Source of the DNA: Athripsodes cinereus
Taxonomy: Eukaryota > Arthropoda > Insecta > Trichoptera > Leptoceridae
Assembly (NCBI GenBank): GCA_947579605.1
Contig: OX388317.1
Coordinates: 23,641,384 to 23,705,383 of the forward strand
Direction: 5' to 3'
Length of the DNA: 64,000 nucleotides
The notes under the pieces were generated by a model, which worked only from the letters and a program-made list of their open reading frames with translations, was not told the origin of the DNA and did not search any database. The position numbers and the translations under genes were made by a program. Below, piece by piece: positions 33,834 through 42,107 of the stretch. Within the stretch, counting starts at the first letter, position 1; each line of letters begins with the position of its first letter.

Positions 33834-33934
33834 GAGCGTGTTCATGATAATATAGATATTATTTTATTTCGCAATATTCATATAAACAATAATATGAAAC
33901 CACCCGGGAATCTTTTTTAAAACAACATTTTTTA

Positions 33935-34078
33935 TAAAAGATCTCTTTCTCGTTTCACTTTCGAGAATTACTTGTAACAAAGCCCTGCATCTTTCTATCC
34001 ACTCTACTCTATCATGTGCGAACCTTTTCAGCTCACCGTAGGATCCGCAACTCATCCTCACACAGATCATCGAGCTAT
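33935..34078 (-). pseudogene. LINE C-terminal relic
   Basis: The minus strand encodes MSCGSYGELKRFAHDRVEWI, matching the MNCGSYVELKRLAENREEW end of the LINE at 9198-10058. It runs into unrelated residues. Confidence 0.65.
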
Positions 34079-34655
34079 TTTTGGATCAAAATTTTCCATT
34101 AAGATTTTAATTTTTCTATATGTTTTATATATATTCTATACATAATTTAAATTGTGTTGGCATTTTTCGCCATATTTCGTTATTTCGCATCTGTCTAATT
34201 CCTGAAAGAAGCCGAATTCATAAGCTAGTAGTAGTAATAATAATAGCAGAATAGTGTTTTATAAGGAATGAATTATTATCGCAGTTGTGCTTCTTTAAGC
34301 GAATAATCTCCACTCCATTGTGCCGAGGGCTTTATTCATTGTGGACTTAATGAAGTGTATGTTAATGAGGGTTGTAGCTGATATAACGGGGGGATATCAA
34401 ACATTTAAACATCGAATTTACACATTGCGTATATCGATGCTTATCATTTGCTGACAACATGTATCTTCCAAAAATCACTGATATATCTGGAGAAGACAAA
34501 AACAGGAAACGATGGACGGACGGAAAATCTGCCACAGTGACTGAATAATACATGAGATGCGTGAAGAGTTTAACAAAAATATATGTTATATGAAACAATA
34601 AACTGATTACATAACTGGAAAGAAATATGAGTAGAAATGAGGAAATTATGATTTT
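34079..34655. other. No gene recognised
   Basis: AT-rich; the open frame 34362-34682 (-) has no family resemblance. Confidence 0.4.
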
Positions 34656-34853
34656 GACCTCAGCGGTGTGGAATTGCTGCAAAAATGTTCTAAACTGGAC
34701 ATCTTGGAAACATTAGAAATTAATAATCATAAAAATTTAGTAAATATTCAACACCCACAAATAACCTCACCACTACTTCTGCTCCTGAACCCACCCCTGA
34801 ACTTGACACCCCCACCCTCCACACACCCCTTGCCAATTGTAACCATTCCTTAG
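34656..34853 (+). pseudogene. Penelope-like element C-terminal fragment (probable)
   Basis: The frame reads ELLQKCSKLDILETLEI then HKNLVNIQ, which resembles the last helix and strand of the GIY-YIG endonuclease of Penelope-like elements (K..LD.LE..EI...N..N.Q). A proline- and threonine-rich tail follows. The assignment is by family memory and supported by its position directly upstream of a hammerhead ribozyme, where Penelope terminal repeats carry one. Reverse transcriptase and the GIY-YIG motif itself are missing. Confidence 0.5.
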
Positions 34854-34894
34854 ATTTTTAATATTGTTGTATGTCCTTTAATTTTGGATTTAGT

Positions 34895-34955
34895 ATTGTG
34901 TTATTACTGATGATGACTACATTGTAGTTGAAAACGTTCTAATAATTAAAACAAT
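34895..34955 (+). ncRNA. Hammerhead ribozyme of a Penelope-like terminal repeat
   Basis: TTATTA (34901-34906), CTGATGA (34907-34913), an extra T, stem II GACTAC/GTAGTT with an ATT loop, GAAA (34930-34933), palindromic AACGTT, cleavage base C 34939, TAATAA (34940-34945). Stem I pairs perfectly for 6 bp and resumes after a bulge (ATTGT/ACAAT). All core bases are canonical apart from the extra T. Confidence 0.85.
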
Positions 34956-35005
34956 CTCATAGTGGAATGAAACAGTGTTTGATTTAATTTAAATATTTTC
35001 TTTTA

Positions 35006-35157
35006 TAATGCATTTCCACAAAGTTACGCTTGAAAATATAGAATATTTAATTTATTTTTGTTTTTATAAAATTTATTCTTATTATTATTATATTATTTTT
35101 AATATTTATTTTGACTTGTGGTTTTGTTATACATATACTAATGCGATTGTCTTTATT

Positions 35158-35201
<44 letters not shown>

Positions 35202-35550
35202 GCTGTCCGTTATACATTTTGTTGAACATGTAAAAAGCTCAAGCCGTGTATTATGCTAAATAAATAAATAAATAAACTTTTACTACACATAAAGTTACAA
35301 TATCTAAATGTTTATTTGTACCATAAATGGTTTTTCGGTATCATTACATCGATTTTTTGTAGAAAATCAATTAACTGCCTTACAAACCCTATTGATAATT
35401 TTTTTTTTACAATCAATACACAGGAGTGGAGGTAGGTGGGCCCGGTAGATATTCCAAACCATTGCTTTCAAGTGAATTAATGTGCACATAAAATAAAAAA
35501 AAACCTTTCCCGAATTTTCCTATTATGTTCCGAAATAAGCAAACGATTAC
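35006..35550. other. No gene; contains a (TTG)n run
   Basis: AT-rich, with a TTG repeat at about 35158-35203 that makes spurious poly-Leu and poly-Gln frames. A Penelope 3' flank may continue to about 35060 (ATTTCCACAAAGTTACG). Confidence 0.5.
35158..35203. repeat. (TTG)n microsatellite, about 15 units
   Basis: An uninterrupted TTG run ending in TTGCTG. Confidence 0.95.
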
Positions 35551-35554
35551 ATAT

Positions 35555-36063
35555 CTACTTCTTCTTCTTCAAGTGCCTTGTCGGGTCCCCCCAACGTTGG
35601 CGATCACCTCGGCGAACTTGTCCCTGTCCTGCGCTGCTCGGAACAGCTCTTCCACACTTCGGATGCCGGTCCACTCCCTTATGTTTCGCAGCCAGGACAT
35701 CTGTCTCCTACCGGGACCTCGGCGTCCCTCAATTTTCCCCTTCAATATCAGTTGGAGAAGGTGGTATTTTTCTCCACGCAGAACATGACCCAGATGTGAA
35801 ACTTTCCGAACCTTGATGATTGATAACAGCTCCCTGTCAACTCTAGCTCGCCTCAGGACTTCGGTATTGGTAACCATGTCGGTCCAGGGAATTCTGAGCA
35901 TACGGCGATGGAGCCACATTTCAAATGCTTCCAGTCTGTTCATTGTATTGACTTTTAAGGTCCATGTTTCACATCCATACAATAAAACAGACCATACATA
36001 GCACTTAATCATTCTTTGGCGGAGCTTCAAATTTATGCTGTCATTGCAGAAGAGTGGTTTCAT
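35555..36063 (-). pseudogene. LINE reverse transcriptase C-terminus, 5'-truncated
   Basis: A minus-strand frame of about 165 codons reads KLRQRMIKCYVWSVLLYGCE, TW, FEMWLHRRMLRIPWTD, GRRGPGRRQMSWL and RSVEELFRAAQDRDKFAEVI. It is the thumb and C-terminal part of an RTE-like reverse transcriptase, related to but distinct from 9198-10058 and 38863-40689. A GAA repeat tail (TTCTTCTTC on the plus strand, 35560-35572) closes the 3' end. The catalytic palm is absent. Confidence 0.85.
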
Positions 36064-36214
36064 TTTATATATCTACATATCTATTTTACATATCTACTAA
36101 TATTGTTATTTGATACTGTATTATCGATGGTGTTTACATATTAAAAAAATATAATTATATGTTCCATTATTGATTAAATGCAAAAAGTTGTTAGGAATTT
36201 ATCGAAAATATATA

Positions 36215-36645
36215 AAGAAGGATGAAAGTGGCATAAATGCAGTGGAAATGAGATCGTTGAGAAGGATGTGTGGTAAAAGTCTGAGAGATCGTGTGCGTAA
36301 CAGTGATATACGAAAAGAATGTGGAATGAAAGTTGGTGTAATAACAAGGATGAATGTAAATAAGTTAAGATTGTTTGGGCACGTGGAAAGAATGAATGAG
36401 GACAGAATGACTAAGAAGATATATTTGGCTGAGAGGAATGGTGCTCGGAGACGTGGACGTCCGAGGATTAAATGGCAAGATCACTTAAATCAAATCCTAC
36501 AGGACGGTCACGTGTTGAGCACGTTGAACAGGAGAGCATGCATGAGGAATTGTATGACAGTGACGGAAGCGAAAGATGTATGCAAGGATAGAAGGAAGTG
36601 GCGCTCGATCCTTTCTGAAGCGGCGTGATGGTATGTATGTATGTA
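36215..36645 (+). pseudogene. LINE family A C-terminal relic
   Basis: The plus-strand frame KKDESGINAVEMRSLRRMCG, NKLRLFGHVERMNEDRMTKK, ARRRGRPRIKWQDHLNQIL, NRRACMRNCMTVTEAKDVCK to WRSILSEAA and a stop aligns with the last 140 residues of the reverse transcriptase at 38863-40689. A GTAT repeat tail (36631-36648) follows. It starts mid-domain, so it is 5'-truncated. Confidence 0.88.
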
Positions 36646-36702
36646 TAATTATCACACATTTCTCATCATTACGTGTATTGTTTACATTGTCTATGTATTA
36701 TT

Positions 36703-37114
36703 TGTTTCCACACCATGCTGGCGCTGGCGACTCTCGGGCTCGCGCCCTTTAAACGCCTAACAGCACGTCTCTGGACACCTCACCTCGGCCTTCTGTACTT
36801 ACCAATTTGTGTATATATTTTATTATCATGTTTTATTTGTTTTGCTTCACGTTTTGTATCATTTTGTTTATTTTTCTTTCTTTTTTTTACTTGTATATAA
36901 TATTGTATAATAACTCAATAAACATTGTTACCGCCCAGAGGGGACATTGAAGAGAGAAGTAGTATAAAAGATTCCCACGACGGCGGTTTTGGCCGGCCGG
37001 CCCTTCAGGCCTCCCTAATGGCCCGCCCGTGAGGACAATTTTGGTTTGAATGTGCGGATAAGTAGGAGTTAAAGACTCCTGAGGTATCCGGGTGTGTGGT
37101 GGATCTTTCTTCAA
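36703..37114. mobile_element. Unidentified insertion with 15-bp target duplication
   Basis: TGTCTATGTATTATT flanks it exactly (36688-36702, 37115-37129). Both ends are GC-rich (GGCGCTGGCGACTCTCGGGC, GGTTTTGGCCGGCCGG) around an AT-rich, T-rich middle holding AATAAACATTG. Inverted words GACATTGAAGA and TCTTCAATGTC mark the right part. The pattern suits a retroposed, possibly 5'-inverted LINE fragment, but no protein is recognised. Confidence 0.5.
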
Positions 37115-37214
37115 TGTCTATGTATTATTATTTTGTCTGAGCTACTCCAAGTTAATCAACTTTACTAAATATTGTTTATGGTCTTTATCTATGAATTTTG
37201 TACATGTCAAAATT

Positions 37215-37660
37215 TGTATTATTGTTTATTTAATGATGCTGTGCGCCGACGTACCCGGCAGAGATCTGTAATTTCCGTGATACAGCAGAGACGATGGTCC
37301 TGGCTGAGTCATGTTCTAAGAATGACCAATGATTGTTCGCAAGGGTTCTGTCAGCCTGGGCGTCCCTCTTTCACAATACACCGTTCCTATGATAATTTAT
37401 TTATTTATTCATTCTTTACTGTACATTGATAAAAAAACAATTAGGTACATAAAAGGTACACATTCAAATCAAATACAATCAATATACAGAGGGCGAGTTT
37501 ATCGCAAAGGCGCGATCTCTTCCAACTAACCCAAAAAATAATGACATCAGAGCGCAGGGAATGTCGTGGGAAAAGGTGACGCGATTGGCACAGAGACGTT
37601 CTGATTAGAGAAGGCTGGTTTCTGCCCTGTGCTCCCGAGAGGAGCGTTGAGGGCGATGAT
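37215..37660 (+). pseudogene. LINE C-terminal relic split by repeat family B
   Basis: The first part encodes DAVRRRTRQRSVISVIQQRR and WSWLSHVLRM. After the inserted repeat (37395-37535) the words MSWEKVTRLAQRR and VSALCSREER complete the usual C-terminus, followed by a GATGATGATG tail. Frames are partly broken. Confidence 0.65.
37395..37535 (-). repeat. Repeat family B, nested copy
   Basis: TTTATTTATTCATTCTTTAC, TACATTGATAAAAAAACAA, CAGAGGGCGAGTTTATCGCA and GCGCGATCTCTTCCAACTAA interrupt the LINE relic. The copy is well preserved and therefore younger than its host. Confidence 0.8.
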
Positions 37661-37724
37661 GATGATGTGTTTGAGATTAAATAGCGAATGTTTTTTTCAC
37701 TATCTATTTTTTATTGAGAAAGAC

Positions 37725-37760
37725 TTCTATCGTTTTATAAGGACATTGTCAATTTTGTTG
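37725..37760 (-). repeat. Family X core fragment
   Basis: On the minus strand AATTGACAATGTCCTTATAA is followed by a damaged ACGATAGAAGTC. Confidence 0.4.
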
Positions 37761-37861
37761 TGTATGTATTGATTTCACGATAGATAGAGTTTTATGTGTT
37801 TTGTGAAATGTGGATACTTTGTTAATAATTTTTTTAAAGGTCATTGGCCGTACAATGATGT

Positions 37862-38060
37862 AATAAATAAATTTGCAATAAATGTGCAAGTCGTTTTCTC
37901 CATTCCAGTATAAAATAAGTTTAGATATTCAGGATAGGTACCACCTCACCTTACCTATCGCTGAACGCAAGGTTTTAAATGTCTTAAGACGAGATGTTTT
38001 ACAAATTCCTACCTTTTCCAGGATCAAAAACTTACGGAAAGGTGTGATGTCTATTCTTTG
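37862..38060 (-). repeat. SINE family A copy, 3' end missing
   Basis: AATGTGCAAGTCGTTTTCTC, TTTAGATATTCAGGATAGG, CCTATCGCTGAACGCAAGG and CAAAAACTTACGGAAAGGTG follow reverse family order. The terminal CACAAGTGGGG part is absent. Confidence 0.6.
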
Positions 38061-38375
38061 TCAAGTGAAAAATAATATTTAACATTTTTCAGAGTTATTT
38101 TATAATTATTTAAGTATTTATAGATACATACATAATATAAACAACGTTCTTTCAATTATTTTCACGTAATTACGTCGACATTCTAATAATATAGGTACAT
38201 AATTATTCGTTACCACGTCATTACTTCTTACTTGTATAAAAATAACTAAATTAATGCAAACTCACTGTTTTGAAACGTGACAATTGACAGGTTGGTAAGC
38301 TTTTGCGTGTGTGTGTTTGTCATAATCATAATACATTTACAAATACATCTATCTATACCATCAAGGCATCGATTA

Positions 38376-38560
38376 CATGAAAATTCTTCGAAATACAATA
38401 GTTCGAATTCACAACTGTTCGAAAAAATAATTATTCGAATTAACAAATCTTCGAATAACATTTGTTCGACTATCAATTATTCGAATTACAATTAATGGAA
38501 AGTGAATTGTTCGACTAACATTTGTTAGAAAATTCTATTATTCGAATTATTTTATATTAA
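38376..38560. mobile_element. Left arm of a foldback-like element built of TTCGAAT units
   Basis: Units ATTCGAATNACAATTATTCG with 15-17 bp spacing. The orientation is inverted relative to the right arm at 44285-44498. The outer end CATGAAAATTCTTCGAA matches the complement of the right outer end. The LINE at 38839-44273 lies between the arms. Confidence 0.5.
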
Positions 38561-38838
38561 TCTAAATTCATTTTATTTTGATCTTCAGAAGCAGGTCATA
38601 TTGACGCAATTATATTACGTTTCATATAAAACTCCAGCCATACCTCATCCAACTTTAACGTTATTTTAGTTTCTTAAGAAAATGAGGCAATTGCGTTCAT
38701 ACCTAATTATAAATATATTTAAATTATTTTTCCAAACGTTTGACACTATTTAGATAAATCGATTGCAAACTGAGTCGAATTATATAATATAACTTCGCTA
38801 AGTACGTCACTTTTCGCCGAAAATAGGAGCAATATTAT

Positions 38839-38862
38839 ACTATACTATACTATACTATACCC
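38839..38862 (-). repeat. (TATAG)n LINE tail
   Basis: Four to five TATAC units on the plus strand right after the stop codon region, next to the target duplication. Such short-repeat tails are usual for RTE elements. Confidence 0.85.
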
Positions 38863-40689
38863 TCACGCCGTGTCCCAAGTGGGGTAGGCAGAGAGAACGG
38901 AACGCCAAACAGATCTATCTTTACACACTTCCTTCGCTTCCTCCACATTCATACAGTTCCTCATACACGCACGTCGGTTCCTCTTACTCAACACGCGGCC
39001 GTCCTTGAGAATTTGATCCACGTGATCAAGCCACGTGGTTCTCGGACGCCCGCGTTTCCTCACACCCTTTCTTTCAGATAAGTATATCCTCTTTGTCATT
39101 CTTTCCTCTTTCATTCGTTCCACATGACCAAACCATCTCAATTTATTTACACGCATTCTGTCCACAACAGTCTTCTTGCATCCGCTCATTCTTCTAATAT
39201 CCTCATTCTTCACTCTATCACGCAGCGTTTTACCAACCATTCTTCTCAACGATCGCATCTCTACTGCATTTATTCCACTTTCGTCCTTCTTCAACCACGT
39301 CCATGTCTCGCTTGCATACGTAAGGGACGGTACCAGAATGGTATTGTGCACCAGCATTTTAGCCATGTTCGACACATTGTCATTGCTAACAATGGGTCGA
39401 AGTGCACCGTTTACTCTAGCACCGGCCACTTTCCTTCTTTCAATGTCCCTATCGCATCTTCCATCCCTCGTAAACATACTTCCCAAATATACATACTCAC
39501 TTACTTGCTCCAAACATTCGTCACCAACTTTAATCTCGCAAATCGTTTTTTCATTCTCTCTTTCAAAAACAAGAACTTTCGTCTTCATAACGTTCATTTT
39601 CAAACCATTCAAATTGCAACTATCATACACACACGTAACAATCTCTTGTAAGTCCCTTTCACTCTCAGCCATTAACACCAAATCATCTGCGTACATCAAT
39701 GCATTCACCCGAAACCCATTCAGCTCGACACCAACATCCATCTCTTTCACAGGTCGCATACAGTAGTCGAAGAATAGGTTGAACAGCCACGGAGACATGA
39801 CACAACCTTGCTTCACTCCTTTGGTGAGGACAAACCACTCCGAGAGAGTGTTATTTACCCTCACGCAAGCGGAGCTTCCCACGTAAAGTGAAGATATTGC
39901 GCGGATCAACCGACTGCTCACCCCATACTCCGACAACACGCGCCACAACCTTTCCCGGTCCACTCGATCATATGCTTTCTCCAGATCCACGAACGCACAA
40001 AAAAGCCTCTGGTGTTTACCCAGAAACTTCTCTATAACCATTCGCAGGGAGAAGATCTGATCGGTGCACCCTCTGCCATTCAAAAAAGCTCCTTGCGCAT
40101 CCCATATCTTACACTCAGTTATCTTTCGTACTCTCTCAATCAAAATTCTACCATACAGTTTCCCTATTGAGCTCAGCAAGCTAATAGCCCGATAACTCCC
40201 GCACTCAAGCCTAGAGCCTTTCCCTTTGTACAGGGGGCAGATGATAGCCCTCTTCCAATCCTCTGGTGTAACACCTTCTCTCCAACAATCGTTGAAAAGC
40301 TCCAAACACCACGCGAGAGCCCCCGGTCCACCAGACTTGATGAGCTCAACGGCAACACAATCATACCCTACAGCTTTACCGCACTTCGCTTTTTTTAATG
40401 CATTCAAAATCTCATTCATGTCTATCATATCGTTTTCATTCACACTGCTTTCACTGTCGTCATACTCATTTGCATTTGTACCATCACATTCAAACAGATC
40501 TTCGAAATATTCCTTCCATCTCTGTAGCACACATTCATCATTCACTAACACACATCCATCCTTGTCTTTTATCCCTTTCATACTGTTCACACTTGAACCC
40601 GTCCTCTTTCGTTTCACTTCCTTCCAAAAAATCTTCATATTTTCACTCGCATACGTAGACAATTTCTTACATTCTTCATCTTCAAGCAT
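38863..40689 (-). CDS. LINE reverse transcriptase frame (family A)
   Basis: Non-LTR retrotransposon reverse transcriptase of 608 residues, which copies element RNA at the nicked target. Seen in order: fingers words KCGKAVGYDCVAVELIKSGG and WKRAIICPLYKGKG, YRAISLLSSIGKLYGRIL, motif A FCAFVDLEKAYDRVD, motif B GVKQGCVMSPWLFNLFF, motif C MYADDLVLMAES (catalytic Asp pair near residue 340), motif D LKMNVMKTKVLVF, and the C-terminal LTYASETWTW, KLRWFGHVERM and CMRNCMNVEEAKEVCK. There is no internal stop. The ATG at 40689 overlaps the endonuclease stop (ATGcttGA), just after a run of eight A. RTE elements normally have one continuous endonuclease-RT frame, so this split is either a one-base indel or a reinitiation/frameshift site. 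Confidence 0.92.
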   Translation of the reverse strand: MLEDEECKKLSTYASENMKIFWKEVKRKRTGSSVNSMKGIKDKDGCVLVNDECVLQRWKEYFEDLFECDGTNANEYDDSESSVNENDMIDMNEILNALKKAKCGKAVGYDCVAVELIKSGGPGALAWCLELFNDCWREGVTPEDWKRAIICPLYKGKGSRLECGSYRAISLLSSIGKLYGRILIERVRKITECKIWDAQGAFLNGRGCTDQIFSLRMVIEKFLGKHQRLFCAFVDLEKAYDRVDRERLWRVLSEYGVSSRLIRAISSLYVGSSACVRVNNTLSEWFVLTKGVKQGCVMSPWLFNLFFDYCMRPVKEMDVGVELNGFRVNALMYADDLVLMAESERDLQEIVTCVYDSCNLNGLKMNVMKTKVLVFERENEKTICEIKVGDECLEQVSEYVYLGSMFTRDGRCDRDIERRKVAGARVNGALRPIVSNDNVSNMAKMLVHNTILVPSLTYASETWTWLKKDESGINAVEMRSLRRMVGKTLRDRVKNEDIRRMSGCKKTVVDRMRVNKLRWFGHVERMKEERMTKRIYLSERKGVRKRGRPRTTWLDHVDQILKDGRVLSKRNRRACMRNCMNVEEAKEVCKDRSVWRSVLSAYPTWDTA

Positions 40690-41899
40690 TTTTTTTCTTC
40701 ATTTTCACAACTTCACGCACTTCCTTCTTGCATGTCTTGTAAACTTCTTTCTTTCGCTCTTTTTCACATGTGTCACACTGTTTCACACTCAGTAAGTCTT
40801 TCCAAGCATTCTTCTTCTTATCTACAGCTTCTTTCACATCATTATCCCACCATGCATCGCCTTTCTTACGTCCAACTTTAGCTTCACCACATGTTTCTTT
40901 CGCACTTCCTACAAGCACACTTTTTAAGACATCCCACCTTTCATTCATCGTTAGATCATTCTTTTCGTTCGCACTCAGCTTCTCATTCACAGTTTTTACA
41001 TATTCATTCTTTACACTCTCATCTTTCAGTTTTTCGACTCTCAATCTCATAGATGGCGTGGACTTTTGTGTTCTTGAACGCCAACCGGAGAATATATTTA
41101 TTCTTGAGACGACAAGAAAATGATCCGTCTCTAGCTCAGCGCCTCGATACACTCTAGTATCCGTGGTCGCCTTCCTGAGACGAGAGTCCACACACACGAG
41201 GTCAATCATCGATCTTTCATTCCCTCTCTCCCAGGTATACATGTGGATCTCCTTGTGGGCGAAAAAGGTATTCGCCACAAAGAGATCCATCTCCAAGCAC
41301 ACGTCAATTATTCTTTTGCCATTATCGTTCACTCTACTGTCTCCATTCATTCCCAAAACACTTTCAAGTTCATTCCTCCTAACACCCACCCATCCATTCA
41401 AATCACCTGCCAAGATCAATCTTTCATTTTCATTTTTATCTTCTGCAATCTTTCTCACGCCATTCCAGAACTCTTCCTTTTCCGTCTCTATGGCATCGTT
41501 CCCAGGACCATACCCAACTATGAGTAAGATCCTAGTCATCCCCACTTTGAAACGGATCCAGATTAGCCTGGAACTTACACATTCATACCCTTTCATACAT
41601 TCGCTCATTCTTTCCGATAAAAAAGCACCCACACCTTGACATGCGTGTTGTGTGTCTGGAACACCAGACCACAACTCGATCCTTCCATCACTTTCTTTAA
41701 TACCACATCCTTTCCTCTTCGTTTCGCAGACACACAAAACATCCAAATACTTATCATTCATCATCTCTAAAATTTCGTCCGTCTTTCTCACCATCCCTCC
41801 TCTCACATTCAAAACTCCCACCCTGCATTCCGCTCTCCTCTTTGTGCCCTTCACCCACTTTGACGCGGCATGATGGGTGGCAAGCCTCATCGCTGTCAT
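40682..41899 (-). CDS. LINE APE-type endonuclease frame (family A)
   Basis: Encodes the apurinic-type endonuclease that nicks target DNA, plus a linker toward the reverse transcriptase. Visible motifs: VGVLNVRGG (metal-binding Asn), VCETKRKG (catalytic Glu), VGYGPG, LILAGDLNGWVG (GDxN), NTFFAHKEIHMYTWERGNER, SMIDLVCVDSR (the [S/T]xIDxxxV strand) and ELETDHFLVVSR (catalytic DH). The first ATG in frame after the upstream TAG is at 41899. The C-terminal third is Lys/Glu-rich and ends KMKKKNA at a TGA within the A8 run junction. No ORF1 is present upstream, as in RTE elements. Confidence 0.9.
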   Translation of the reverse strand: MTAMRLATHHAASKWVKGTKRRAECRVGVLNVRGGMVRKTDEILEMMNDKYLDVLCVCETKRKGCGIKESDGRIELWSGVPDTQHACQGVGAFLSERMSECMKGYECVSSRLIWIRFKVGMTRILLIVGYGPGNDAIETEKEEFWNGVRKIAEDKNENERLILAGDLNGWVGVRRNELESVLGMNGDSRVNDNGKRIIDVCLEMDLFVANTFFAHKEIHMYTWERGNERSMIDLVCVDSRLRKATTDTRVYRGAELETDHFLVVSRINIFSGWRSRTQKSTPSMRLRVEKLKDESVKNEYVKTVNEKLSANEKNDLTMNERWDVLKSVLVGSAKETCGEAKVGRKKGDAWWDNDVKEAVDKKKNAWKDLLSVKQCDTCEKERKKEVYKTCKKEVREVVKMKKKNA

Positions 41900-42107
41900 A
41901 TGCGTCAAAGCGTACTACCTATTGTCTTACATTTATCTTACATTTTACCCCCCACCGCCAAGGAATACGAAAAATCCACCACCCTGTAACCCAACACCAA
42001 AACTTACAAGTAAATTAAAAATATAGGATAAAAAGAAAAGAAAAGTAAGAAACCTCCACCAAAATTAGTCAAGGTCGTGGGACGTCTTAGAAGTGGCCCT
42101 GCGGGCC
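41900..42107 (-). other. LINE family A leader between monomers and endonuclease frame
   Basis: Unique 208 bp lying on the minus strand between the last monomer and the first ATG. It includes a G-rich GGGGGGTAAAATG word and a short GC-rich part next to the array (CGGCCCGCAGGGCCACTTC). Confidence 0.7.

Noticed and set aside
35008..35259. Poly-Leu and poly-Gln frames
   Set aside because: They are translations of a TTG microsatellite in an AT-rich stretch.
39124..41873. Plus-strand frames of 70-190 residues across the LINE
   Set aside because: They are antisense shadows of the endonuclease and reverse transcriptase frames.
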